Shown in pieces: positions 1 through 7,594 of a stretch of 10,601 bases of DNA. Each line of letters begins with the position of its first letter. The first letter of the stretch is position 1. The notes beneath the pieces are model-generated. The model was not told the DNA's origin. It searched no databases and worked only from the letters and a program-made list of their open reading frames with translations. Location of the stretch: the NCBI GenBank assembly GCA_964445135.1, contig CAYUJW010000037.1, positions 1 to 10,601 on the forward strand, in the 5' to 3' direction. Origin of the DNA: JACOTV01 sp964445135 (GTDB taxonomy: Bacteria; Patescibacteriota; Microgenomatia; UBA1406; GWC2-37-13). The position numbers and the translations under genes were made by a program.

Positions 1-36
1 ATTAAACGCTACGAATTATTAGGAAGATATAAATAA
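1..36 (+). CDS. Possible 3' end of an upstream gene (partial)
   Basis: An open frame runs from the window edge to a TAA at 34-36 and encodes the eleven residues IKRYELLGRYK. The charged, Tyr-rich peptide looks like an ordinary protein C-terminus, and the 33-base gap to the next plus-strand start matches the tight spacing elsewhere in the window. Eleven codons are too few to identify a family, and a chance open stretch of this length is common. If real, the glycosyltransferase gene at 70 would be cotranscribed with it. Confidence 0.3.
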   Translation: MKRYELLGRYK

Positions 37-69
37 CACGCGCGATATTCCTCATCACCTATCTACTCT

Positions 70-1608
70 ATGATCAACCTGCTTAAGCGCCACTTTCCAT
101 TTCTCCTCCTTTTGACAACGATTGCAACAGTGATGGCGCTTGGCATAAGCCGCGAGTTATTTTGGGATTGGGATGAGTGTTTGTATGCACAGTATTGTCG
201 CGAGATGGGCCGTAGCTCCCACTATTTGACGAACATCTGGAATCAATACATCGACCTTCAAAAGCCCCCACTTTACACGTGGTTATTGCGCTTAGTATAT
301 TCGCCAGACAATACCGAGCTGAGACTGCGCTTGGTCAATGTCATTGCATCATTGGCAATATTGACGACCGCCTACTCCTTTTGCGTACGTTATTTTTCAC
401 GTCTGACTGGAATTTTTGCGGTCCTTCTTTTGATGGCAACAGATGTGTACGTCGTATATTCAACGCACCTGAGTACCGATGTTGTCTTCACCGCATTTCT
501 TTTGCTTGGAGTATTTGCTTATATAGAATCGCTTTTTTACACAAAAGGGGCTCGGAGAACGCTTTTTGCATGGCTTGCTGGGCTTGCTATTGGGTTGGCG
601 ACTATGACGAAGGGGTTGTCATCAATCTCATTTATGGCGGCACTAGGCGCAGTCACCCTGTTTTTCCCAACGCGCGCACGCATCATGTCTGCTGTTCAAA
701 TGGGGCTTGGCACCCTCTTAATCAGTGTGCCGTGGCATATCATAACGTTTCTCACCTATGGCGAGCGATTCATCAAAGTATATATTTTAGACAACATCAT
801 CAAGCGCGCGCAGTATCCAATTGAGAATCATCGCGAACGTTGGTGGTTTTATGGCGTGCTGATCTTGCGTGAATTTGCACCCTGGATCATAAGCGCCGCA
901 GTTGCGCCGACCGCACTTATTGCAACGTGGGCCGCGCAGCTTAAAAAGTCAAAAAACCGTTCGCATCCATTGTTCAAGCTCTACCAAATTCTCACCAAGC
1001 ATCAAGCAATCACAACTGTCGCACTCCTTATTGTCATCCCACTCATCTCGCTGACCCGCGTTAAAACCAAACTTGCGTGGTACACATTTCCCGTCTATCC
1101 GTTTATTGCAATATTTCTCGCCTACGGTCTTGTGCTCATTATTCGCCTTGTGCACTCAAAGATAAAGTCGGACCATTCACACAAGGTTCATATGTTGTTG
1201 ACCGGATTTATTACGCTTGCACTGATGATTGATGCAAGTCTCATTATTGCCAAGCACACAAAATTATTTGAACCAGTCGCAGATATTGGATATCGAAATA
1301 TGGTGGCACGTGCCGTACAAAAAACCAATTATAAATCACTCACATATCTTGTCGCATTTGGCGAACGCCAAGGCAAACTTTACACTCCTGTTGAGGAAAC
1401 AATTGACATGACATGGGTATACGGCGGCAATCCATGTATGGTCTATTATGGCGGGAAGAAGACTGACTACATTTACACAACTAATGAATTTGAGATTCTC
1501 CTGAAGTCGCGTCGCGGACTATTTTTAGTTGAAAATGGAGATAAGAAATACAGCGAAGGAAATACTATAATTTACACCAACTCAGAATACACATTGTTTG
1601 TGAAATAA
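70..1608 (+). CDS. GT39-family (PMT/ArnT-like) membrane glycosyltransferase
   Basis: This is a 512-residue polytopic membrane protein of the GT-C fold, similar to ArnT and protein O-mannosyltransferases. These transfer a sugar from a polyprenyl-phosphate donor to an acceptor on the outer face of the cytoplasmic membrane. Family marks are visible: the first-loop acidic pair D35-E36 in WDWDECLYA, the QKPPLYTW motif at 64-71, an Asp in HLSTDVVF (D137), the MTKG turn at 179-182, and the RVKTKLAWYTFPVYP segment at 330-344. About eleven hydrophobic segments lie between residues 9 and 395, followed by a soluble tail of about 115 residues. The start has no Shine-Dalgarno; a TATAAAT at 28-34 could be a -10 box but lacks a convincing -35. 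The seven-helix gene follows after 7 bases, so the two are probably cotranscribed. The sugar and acceptor cannot be read from sequence. Confidence 0.9.
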   Translation: MINLLKRHFPFLLLLTTIATVMALGISRELFWDWDECLYAQYCREMGRSSHYLTNIWNQYIDLQKPPLYTWLLRLVYSPDNTELRLRLVNVIASLAILTTAYSFCVRYFSRLTGIFAVLLLMATDVYVVYSTHLSTDVVFTAFLLLGVFAYIESLFYTKGARRTLFAWLAGLAIGLATMTKGLSSISFMAALGAVTLFFPTRARIMSAVQMGLGTLLISVPWHIITFLTYGERFIKVYILDNIIKRAQYPIENHRERWWFYGVLILREFAPWIISAAVAPTALIATWAAQLKKSKNRSHPLFKLYQILTKHQAITTVALLIVIPLISLTRVKTKLAWYTFPVYPFIAIFLAYGLVLIIRLVHSKIKSDHSHKVHMLLTGFITLALMIDASLIIAKHTKLFEPVADIGYRNMVARAVQKTNYKSLTYLVAFGERQGKLYTPVEETIDMTWVYGGNPCMVYYGGKKTDYIYTTNEFEILLKSRRGLFLVENGDKKYSEGNTIIYTNSEYTLFVK

Positions 1609-1615
1609 TTTCGAT

Positions 1616-2203
1616 ATGATTGATGACCGCTTTGCAATACTTGGTGCGCTATTTGGGTTAATCGGCGCCGTAAGCTATATTAAGGACACCATTAGTGGGA
1701 AGGTTAAGCCCAATCGTGTCTCGTGGTTTATGTGGGCGCTCGCACCCCTTATCGCATTTGCCGCCCAACTTGACAAAGGGGTAGGGTGGACTTCTGTCAT
1801 GACATTTAGTGTTGGATTTAATCCACTTCTCATATTCATGGCCTCATTTGTCAATAAAAAATCCGAGTGGAAACTGGAGCGACTTGATGTGATATGTGGC
1901 GTCAGTTCGTTCTTTGGACTGATTTTGTGGATGATAAGTCGAGAAGCAAATGTCGCAATCTTTTTTGCGCTCACCGCTGATATTTTGGCAAGCATTCCAA
2001 CTCTCGTAAAATCCTACAAGTTCCCTGAAACCGAAAACTACAAAGTGTTCCTCTTTGGAATGGGAAATAGTCTCATTGCTTTACTGACCATACGTGAGTG
2101 GAACTTTGAAACTGCCTCGTTTCCAATCTATATTTTTGCAGTCACCCTACTGCTTGTATATCTTATTGCGGTTCGGCCAAAAATGTCAGGTGCGAAAAAG
2201 TAG
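1616..2203 (+). CDS. Seven-helix membrane protein, PQ-loop/SWEET-like duplication
   Basis: This is a 195-residue protein with seven hydrophobic segments, at about 7-23, 35-52, 58-79, 91-108, 111-131, 142-159 and 167-186. Residues 11-79 and 118-186 can be aligned by eye as two three-helix repeats. Both start with AL, both carry a basic Pro-containing turn (SGKVKPN at 27-33, YKFPETE at 134-140), and both have LIAF/LIAL in the second helix at nearly the same offset, with helix 4 as linker. That 3+1+3 plan is the one used by SWEET and PQ-loop transporters. The classic PQ pair is absent; only P128 remains, in SIPT. The family assignment is my inference and the substrate is unknown. It begins 7 bases after the GT39 gene, which suggests a joint role, perhaps moving a sugar or lipid-linked intermediate. 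There is no Shine-Dalgarno. Confidence 0.75.
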   Translation: MIDDRFAILGALFGLIGAVSYIKDTISGKVKPNRVSWFMWALAPLIAFAAQLDKGVGWTSVMTFSVGFNPLLIFMASFVNKKSEWKLERLDVICGVSSFFGLILWMISREANVAIFFALTADILASIPTLVKSYKFPETENYKVFLFGMGNSLIALLTIREWNFETASFPIYIFAVTLLLVYLIAVRPKMSGAKK

Positions 2204-2221
2204 CCCGCATCAAGCGGCGCT
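2195..2221 (-). terminator. Intrinsic terminator of the minus-strand GT2-LDH2 unit
   Basis: Read on the minus strand, AGCGCCGC-TTGAT-GCGGGCT forms a seven-pair GC-rich stem with one bulged G and a five-base loop, followed two bases later by TTTTT. The stem begins inside the TAG stop of the oxidoreductase gene. The T-run comes from Lys codons at the end of the convergent plus-strand gene. On the plus strand no T-run follows, so it should stop only minus-strand transcripts. Confidence 0.75.
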
Positions 2222-3203
2222 AAGGTTTGCGAAGTGATGTAACCTTTGTATAGACAAGGTCGTCTATGTCGATGATTGGATCTTCTCCAAGCATTGCAAT
2301 GTGCTCTTCTCGATCAAATCCCGGAACGTGAATCTTTTGGCCAGACTGCGGACGAAGGCCTTTAATAATCGTGACCAGCGACGATGCATGCATCTTAAAC
2401 TCTGATCGGCCGCCCAGTAAATCGGGGTCAATGGCGATGAAGGTAGTGCCAAAATCTCCCTCTAAATGCGAGTAAGAAGCGCCAATAAGTGGCCCGGCCA
2501 ACAGCTCAACAACCAAACCAAATCCAGCCCCCTTATATCCACCGGCCGGCAAGATTCCACCATTCATTGCTTGCTGCGCATCAGTTGTCATAGCGCCATC
2601 AGAATCCATTGCAAGCCCAAGGGGAAGTTCTTCACCTCGCTCTTTGGCCTTCACCAAACCGTACCAAGTGATGGCGGATGATGCGGCATCAAAAAGTATT
2701 GGATACGTCTCTGTTGGAAACCCAAATGCGACGGGGTTCGTGCCAAAAACCGGATCTTTTGTCCCTGGATAAATGATCGCCTTAGGTGATGATGCGCACA
2801 CAATTGCAATGTATCCTGCCGCAACAATGCGCTTTGCAAAATATGAAAGTGCGCAGACACTTGAGAACGTGTTATTTAGTCCCACAATTCCAAAACCTCC
2901 GGAGCTCTGCATTATGTGCAGCAGCCGATCGACCGCAATTTGTGCTCCCAGCGGCCCGGCCACTCCACCGCCATCTATAATTGCTGAAAGTTTTGTTTCT
3001 TTCTGAATTTTGGGAGCGTACATTGGCTTTACTTCATGTAAAGGCTCACTTCCCATCAGCTTAATTAACCCCATTGTGCTTTTGCCTGTCATTTCGCCAT
3101 ACAATAATACATCCACCATCCTTAGCGCCTCTTCACGTGAATAATATTTTGACGACACTATCTCAACTAGCGTAGACTTTAATTTACTCAGCGGTATTTT
3201 CAT
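2220..3203 (-). CDS. LDH2/malate-dehydrogenase-family NAD(P)-dependent oxidoreductase, altered active site
   Basis: This is a 327-residue member of the Ldh_2 family (PF02615), which includes malate, sulfolactate, ureidoglycolate and diketogulonate reductases. The cofactor-side motifs are kept: FGTNP at 153-157, FDAASS at 171-176, LAMDSDG..TTDAQ around 197-210 and GGYKGAGFGL at 221-230. The catalytic SHG motif of the family appears here as TMG (residues 43-45 in GKSTMG), with Met in place of His. The later NSxHxG motif appears as NNTFSS at 110-115, without His. The start at 3203 follows the GT2 stop by 16 bases. An ATG at 3275 would add 24 residues that overlap the GT2 coding end and lie outside the domain. 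The length is slightly short for the family. It lies in a glycan locus, so a sugar-acid or keto-sugar substrate is possible, but the reaction cannot be assigned. Confidence 0.87.
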   Translation of the reverse strand: MKIPLSKLKSTLVEIVSSKYYSREEALRMVDVLLYGEMTGKSTMGLIKLMGSEPLHEVKPMYAPKIQKETKLSAIIDGGGVAGPLGAQIAVDRLLHIMQSSGGFGIVGLNNTFSSVCALSYFAKRIVAAGYIAIVCASSPKAIIYPGTKDPVFGTNPVAFGFPTETYPILFDAASSAITWYGLVKAKERGEELPLGLAMDSDGAMTTDAQQAMNGGILPAGGYKGAGFGLVVELLAGPLIGASYSHLEGDFGTTFIAIDPDLLGGRSEFKMHASSLVTIIKGLRPQSGQKIHVPGFDREEHIAMLGEDPIIDIDDLVYTKVTSLRKP

Positions 3204-3219
3204 AAAAAGTGAGGATACA

Positions 3220-4170
3220 TTAAAACCCAACCTCAGACTCAATAATATACTGGGGGCGAGCTTTAATTTCATCATACATTCGTCTCATATATTCACCAAC
3301 TATTCCTAATGAAAACAGCTGTAACCCTCCAATAAACATCACCAAAATAACGGTCGTTGCAAAGCCGGGAACCGCATTGTAATTGGGCGTGAAAAAACGC
3401 TGATAAAATGCCCACACAGATCCAATCACTGCCGCCATCATTCCGACCGATCCCAAAACTGAGATCAGTTGTAGTGGGACATAGGAGAAGGAAAATATTC
3501 CATCAAATGCAAGCTTGAGAAGCTTGGCAAAGGGATATTTACTTTCCCCCGCATAACGACCTGCTCGCTCATACTCAAGTCCGATCTGTCGATAGCCTAC
3601 CCAACTTCGAAGGCCCCGCACAAATCGATTGCGCTCAGGGAGCGCGTTGAGTGCCACAACAACCCGACGACTCATGACACAAAAGTCGCCACTATCAAGG
3701 GGTATCTGGGTTTGTGAAATTGAGGCGAGAAATCGATAAAAAAGCGCATACCCGAGACGTTTTGGTAAATGCTCTTTACGCTTTGTGCGAACTGCATAGA
3801 CAACGTCATATCCGCTTTCTGCCTTTTCAAAAAATGCACCAAGCACTTCAGGAGGATCTTGCAAATCAGCGTCCAAAACTGCCACATAGTCACCAGTGCA
3901 CTTGGCCATGCCCGCCGTAACTGCCGTCTGATGTCCAAAATTGCGTGAAAAATGAATGACTTTGACATGCGAGTCAAGCTCATGCAGACTATTTAATAAC
4001 TGATGGGTCATGTCGTGCGAACCGTCGTTTACAAAAATGATTTCGTATGGACGTGCGAACTGATCCATCGTATCTTTCAAACGCAGGTATGTTTCTTGGA
4101 TTGACTGTTCTTCGTTATATGCCGGAAGAATGAGAGAATAATAGGGTTTTTTTACAAGTGGATTACGCAT
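3220..4170 (-). CDS. GtrB/DPM1-like polyprenyl-phosphate glycosyltransferase (GT2)
   Basis: This is a 316-residue enzyme expected to transfer a sugar from a nucleotide donor to undecaprenyl (polyprenyl) phosphate at the inner face of the membrane. The GT2 catalytic domain spans about 10-225. It shows LPAYNEE at 15-21, VNDGS at 47-51, the DADLQDPPE metal-binding motif at 100-108, an SGDF acceptor-region motif at 160-163 and the ERNRFVRG segment at 179-186. Two membrane helices follow, at about 228-256 and 270-293, and then the GEYMRRMYDEIKARPQYI tail typical of GtrB/ArnC-like proteins. Its product is the kind of donor that GT39 enzymes use, and two such enzymes lie on either side of this unit. 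It is the first gene of a minus-strand unit with the oxidoreductase. The sugar cannot be inferred. Confidence 0.93.
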   Translation of the reverse strand: MRNPLVKKPYYSLILPAYNEEQSIQETYLRLKDTMDQFARPYEIIFVNDGSHDMTHQLLNSLHELDSHVKVIHFSRNFGHQTAVTAGMAKCTGDYVAVLDADLQDPPEVLGAFFEKAESGYDVVYAVRTKRKEHLPKRLGYALFYRFLASISQTQIPLDSGDFCVMSRRVVVALNALPERNRFVRGLRSWVGYRQIGLEYERAGRYAGESKYPFAKLLKLAFDGIFSFSYVPLQLISVLGSVGMMAAVIGSVWAFYQRFFTPNYNAVPGFATTVILVMFIGGLQLFSLGIVGEYMRRMYDEIKARPQYIIESEVGF

Positions 4171-4182
4171 GATTTTTTAAGT

Positions 4183-4211
4183 ATAGTACAATAATATTCA
4201 CATATTGCCAA
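4183..4211 (-). promoter_or_regulatory. Promoter of the minus-strand GT2-LDH2 unit
   Basis: On the minus strand TTGGCA (4211-4206) is separated by 17 bases from TACTAT (4188-4183), a good match to a sigma-70-type promoter. An overlapping TATACT sits at 4185-4180, nine bases before the ATG at 4170. Transcription would start within about 10 bases of the start codon, leaving a very short or absent leader. The same 62-base gap also has to hold the promoter of the divergent GT39 gene. For that gene I see only TACAAT (4187-4192) as a weak -10 candidate, with no clear -35. Confidence 0.55.
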
Positions 4212-4232
4212 TAATCATTGGTTTAAAAATAC

Positions 4233-5771
4233 ATGGTTGACCTTGCCAAAACGCTCTCATTTCTCAAAAAACACCTATCCTTTGGTGACGCAATAATTGC
4301 GCTTGTGCTCATTGCGCTCTACCTTATCACTCGACTCATCAACCTTGACCAATTCCCGATTTTTACCGATGAAGGGATATATATTCGATGGGCAAAAGTG
4401 GCGCAGCTTGACCCAAACTGGCGATTTATCAGCCTCACCGATGGCAAACAGCCACTTCATACATGGGGCATGATGCCATTTATCAAGCTGATTCCAGACA
4501 ATCTCTTGCTTGCTGGGCGACTTTTTTCAGTGCTGAGTGGATTTGTTGCGATGATTGGCATGATGGCGCTTGCGGCGTACATGTTTGGTCGAAAATATGC
4601 GGCATATATTGCAGCACTGCTATACATCGCGACCCCAATGTTTCTATTTTACGACCGGTTAGCACTTGCGGATTCGGCAGTCAATGCCGGCGCCATATGG
4701 GTATTATTTGGCTCACTGGTGCTTGTGAAAACACTGCGACTTGATGCAGCGCTCTTGTTGGGAATGATCGGTGGCGTAGCACTTCTTGCCAAATCATCAA
4801 GCCAAATGTTTCTTGGCCTCTCTCTGCTTGCGCCAATTGTCACATTTAATCGTCAAAAACTACACCGCTGGCTGAGCTCGTCCGCCACCTATACGGTACT
4901 TCTTGGACTCTCGATCGTTCTCGCTTTTGTCATTTATAACGTGCAGCGTTTATCACCATTTTTGCAAAATGTTGCTGAGAAAAACAAAACATTTGTACTT
5001 ACATTTAGTGAGTTTGTTCAAAACCCATTCGCACTCTTTTTAGGAAATATTCACCTGATTCCGTGGTATGTGAGCGCGGAAGTTGGATATGTGTTGGTCG
5101 CAATTGCGATTGCAGGATTTGCAATGTTGGCCCGTCACAATCCCCGCCTCGCGCTATATTTGGGCCTCTGGATTATCCTTCCATATGTAGCAATTACCGC
5201 TTTTGCAAAAGTCCTCTTTCCCCGATATGTCTTGTATCTAGCAAGCTTTCTCACCATTGCTGCTACCTACTTTTTTATATCAGTCAAGCGTCAAAACATC
5301 TGCCGTTTGGTTGCCTTGGGATACGTGGCGTCAGTCGGGTACTTCGCATACACCATCATGTTTGCCCCAGCGGCAATCCCGCTCCCACCAGTTGATCGTG
5401 GACAATATATTGAAAGCTTTAACGCAGGGTGGGGGGTCAAAGAAATCGTTCAGTACGCACGTGATGAAGTCTCAACAACTGGCCGACCAGTTAAGTTTTT
5501 GGCAGAAGGGAATTTTGGCGTAATTGGCGACATGCTGGAATCATCAATCAACCGAAACGACACGCAAATTGTGGTTGCTGGATATTGGCCACTTGGACTT
5601 GAACAGCTGTTGGAGAATCAGAAAGACCTCGATACACATACTGTGCTTATCGTATTTTCACATAAACAATCTCGCAGTGAGATTTCCTCAGACTGGCCAG
5701 TCAAATACTTAAAAACTTACACGAAGCCCGGCCTCAAAGATCCTTACTTTCTATACGAGCTAACAAGGTGA
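4233..5771 (+). CDS. GT39-family membrane glycosyltransferase (second copy type)
   Basis: This is a 512-residue polytopic GT-C-type transferase, expected to use a lipid-linked sugar outside the cytoplasmic membrane. Visible family marks are TDEGIY at 45-50 (D46-E47), GKQPLHTW at 71-78, DRLALADSAV at 141-150, LLAKSSS at 184-190 and a late FPRYVLYL at 329-336. A soluble C-terminal domain starts near 380 with VDRGQYIESFNAGWGVKE (387-404), a block I associate with a GT39 subgroup common in CPR genomes. It diverges clearly from the gene at 70 in the first loop and in the C-terminal domain, so the two are paralogues and not a recent duplication, despite equal length. It is divergent from the GtrB-like gene, which could make its donor, and convergent with the PF10131-like gene. 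The start lacks a Shine-Dalgarno. Confidence 0.9.
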   Translation: MVDLAKTLSFLKKHLSFGDAIIALVLIALYLITRLINLDQFPIFTDEGIYIRWAKVAQLDPNWRFISLTDGKQPLHTWGMMPFIKLIPDNLLLAGRLFSVLSGFVAMIGMMALAAYMFGRKYAAYIAALLYIATPMFLFYDRLALADSAVNAGAIWVLFGSLVLVKTLRLDAALLLGMIGGVALLAKSSSQMFLGLSLLAPIVTFNRQKLHRWLSSSATYTVLLGLSIVLAFVIYNVQRLSPFLQNVAEKNKTFVLTFSEFVQNPFALFLGNIHLIPWYVSAEVGYVLVAIAIAGFAMLARHNPRLALYLGLWIILPYVAITAFAKVLFPRYVLYLASFLTIAATYFFISVKRQNICRLVALGYVASVGYFAYTIMFAPAAIPLPPVDRGQYIESFNAGWGVKEIVQYARDEVSTTGRPVKFLAEGNFGVIGDMLESSINRNDTQIVVAGYWPLGLEQLLENQKDLDTHTVLIVFSHKQSRSEISSDWPVKYLKTYTKPGLKDPYFLYELTR

Positions 5772-5793
5772 GCTCCTTGAACAACTCTCCCCC

Positions 5794-7554
5794 TCATGCT
5801 TTTTTTCGCGGGATTTGGTATGCAATCCAACCAAGAAGTGTGACGATAGCCAATAGACTTACGACACTTGATATCGTTCGAATGGGGGTATTTTCAAATG
5901 CAAATCGCACCTCGTGTTCACCTGGGGGAACTGATATTTGCATGAGCTTGTATCGGCCAAAGCTTGAAATCTCGCTCGCCCGACCATCAACGTAGGCCGT
6001 CCATCCCGGAAATGAAAAGCGACGCAGCACAAATTGAAATGAAGCAGGCGAGCGCACAGTAAATGTTTTTTGCGCATAATCATCTCTTGTGTTTTCCACT
6101 TCAACAGCCCTCGTGCCTGGCGTCTCATACAGAACTCGGTTTATTTCATCTTCTGATATATCAATAATTGTGGTGCCGTATTCTGAGGTTTTAAGTGCCA
6201 CACCATACGGAGCAAACTCATGGCTCGTCCGGCTCACTCGCCACGCAATTTCTTCAAACCGTGTCCACTGACGATCGTCCCCACTCCAATATGTTTCGGG
6301 ACGGAATCGACTATAAGAATACGTTCCCAGCACAAAGAACAGGGCGACTATAACCATCATCGCCACTCGGTTAATCAACGCATCACTTGCTCGACTCCGT
6401 GCCAGCTCCATCACATACGCCACACCATATGCGCCAAGAATGGAGATGAAGAACGATGCGAATGTAAGAAAGCGCCAAGGAAACTGCAAATACCAAAGAA
6501 ATGATACCGCATCCCATAATGGACGGGACAATTGAAGCGTCATTCCAATTGAAAGCAAAAGAAAGAGAGTGGTTATACAAACTGCAAAGAGCGATATATT
6601 GCGCTCACCGGTGCGTTTTTTGAGCAGGAAATATATGATGCCGAGCAATACTGAGAGTCCCGCCATCAGTATGTGTAGCTTACCTAGTTGAAAACTCAAG
6701 TTGTCAGCCAACCCCGCGCCACTTCCTCCATATCCCCATGCAGAAGACCACAGCTGAATGGGTTCAACAAAGTGAATCTGATAACTAGCAAGCTCGCGCG
6801 TGAGCATTGTATCAACGAGGGTGTAGGTGCGCTCGAGCATCGACGGTACCCAAAAATATGCACTCATCGCAAGCCCAAAAACTCCCCCGAGAATGGTTTG
6901 TGCGGTATATGCGCGTCGATTTTTGACCGTAAAAAAGGCGGCTACAATGTACGGGCCGATAAAAAAGGTGGCAGGAAATGCAATTAATGGGTGTGCCAAC
7001 ATGAGGAGCGCCAGGCTTGTGGCAAACCCACCTGCTCCCCACTTGTTTCCCCTTCGAAGCGCTTCAAGCGACACAAATACCCACGGCAAAACCGCCATAC
7101 TGACAAATTCGGCCAACGCTCCTCGAACATACAGATTGACCCCATGGTACGGAGCATAGGTATAGAGGATGGCCGCAGCGTACGCTGCCCACTGATTGTT
7201 GGTCGTCGTTTTGACATATCTATAAGCCCCATAGGCGGCAATAATAAATCCGCTTATTCCAACAAGCTTGATCGACCACACATATGATGACCCAAGAAGA
7301 TGAAAGAGCGCGCCCACATAGTATACAAGTGGTGGGTAAAAGTTAAAGAGCGGATATCCGAAATTAAATCCAAACAAATCCACCCATCGAGGATACCACT
7401 GACCCTGAGAAATGCCTGTCACAAAGGTATAAAGTCGAGCGATATGCTGACTGTCATGATGCGAAAAATACGCATTATTCACAAGGCTTGCCCATGCCCA
7501 AAGTGTTATAATGACAATAACAAATAGCGATCTTAAAAAGCGCAGCCGATTCAT
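5794..7554 (-). CDS. PF10131/YfhO-like polytopic membrane protein, probable GT-C glycosyltransferase
   Basis: This 586-residue protein matches the family named '6-pyruvoyl-tetrahydropterin synthase related, membrane protein', a misleading name, since these resemble GT-C transferases. An Asp sits in the first outer loop (HHDSQHIARLYTF, D34). It is followed by GYPLFNFYPPLVYYVG at 66-81 and YAPYHGVNLYVRGALAEF at 133-150 (R144, E149). Many hydrophobic helices run to about residue 425. An extracytoplasmic domain follows, ending in a YfhO-like beta module with PGWTAYVDG at 516-524 and VPPGEHEVRF at 542-551. A last helix spans about 563-579, with a basic tail. The role is likely glycan transfer or modification at the outer face, but no member with a firmly known substrate guides the call. 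It ends 22 bases from the convergent GT39 gene and starts 27 bases from the divergent flippase gene. Confidence 0.85.
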   Translation of the reverse strand: MNRLRFLRSLFVIVIITLWAWASLVNNAYFSHHDSQHIARLYTFVTGISQGQWYPRWVDLFGFNFGYPLFNFYPPLVYYVGALFHLLGSSYVWSIKLVGISGFIIAAYGAYRYVKTTTNNQWAAYAAAILYTYAPYHGVNLYVRGALAEFVSMAVLPWVFVSLEALRRGNKWGAGGFATSLALLMLAHPLIAFPATFFIGPYIVAAFFTVKNRRAYTAQTILGGVFGLAMSAYFWVPSMLERTYTLVDTMLTRELASYQIHFVEPIQLWSSAWGYGGSGAGLADNLSFQLGKLHILMAGLSVLLGIIYFLLKKRTGERNISLFAVCITTLFLLLSIGMTLQLSRPLWDAVSFLWYLQFPWRFLTFASFFISILGAYGVAYVMELARSRASDALINRVAMMVIVALFFVLGTYSYSRFRPETYWSGDDRQWTRFEEIAWRVSRTSHEFAPYGVALKTSEYGTTIIDISEDEINRVLYETPGTRAVEVENTRDDYAQKTFTVRSPASFQFVLRRFSFPGWTAYVDGRASEISSFGRYKLMQISVPPGEHEVRFAFENTPIRTISSVVSLLAIVTLLGWIAYQIPRKKA

Positions 7555-7563
7555 AGTTTTTTC

Positions 7564-7594
7564 ATTATACTCTAAATCAACATGTCTTCATCAA
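7564..7594 (-). promoter_or_regulatory. Shared divergent promoter region of the PF10131-like and flippase genes
   Basis: The 27-base gap between the two start codons holds a perfect TATAAT on the minus strand (7569-7564), nine bases before the ATG at 7554. A possible -35 TTGATG (7594-7589) lies 19 bases upstream, inside the flippase gene. On the plus strand the same bases read TATACT (7566-7571), ten bases before the flippase ATG at 7582, with no clear -35. Both transcripts would have almost no leader. The minus-strand promoter is the better supported. Confidence 0.55.

Noticed and set aside
2..55. Minus-strand mini-frame encoding a 17-residue hydrophobic peptide.
   Set aside because: It is short, overlaps the possible end of an upstream plus-strand gene, and has no promoter, ribosome site or family signal.
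279..824. Long open frames lying inside the GT39 genes (for example 279-824 and 5063-5395).
   Set aside because: They overlap well-supported genes in another frame and have Cys/His/Arg-rich compositions with no family motif, as expected for shadow frames.
3204..3275. Longer N-terminus for the LDH2-family gene (ATG at 3275).
   Set aside because: The extra 24 residues overlap the coding end of the GT2 gene and precede the start of the domain; the ATG at 3203 gives a normal 16-base gap.
5764..5779. CAAGG-TGAGCT-CCTTG stem at the convergent junction, as a possible terminator.
   Set aside because: The stem has only five pairs and no T-run directly after it on either strand; the T-run at 5800-5806 is about 20 bases away.
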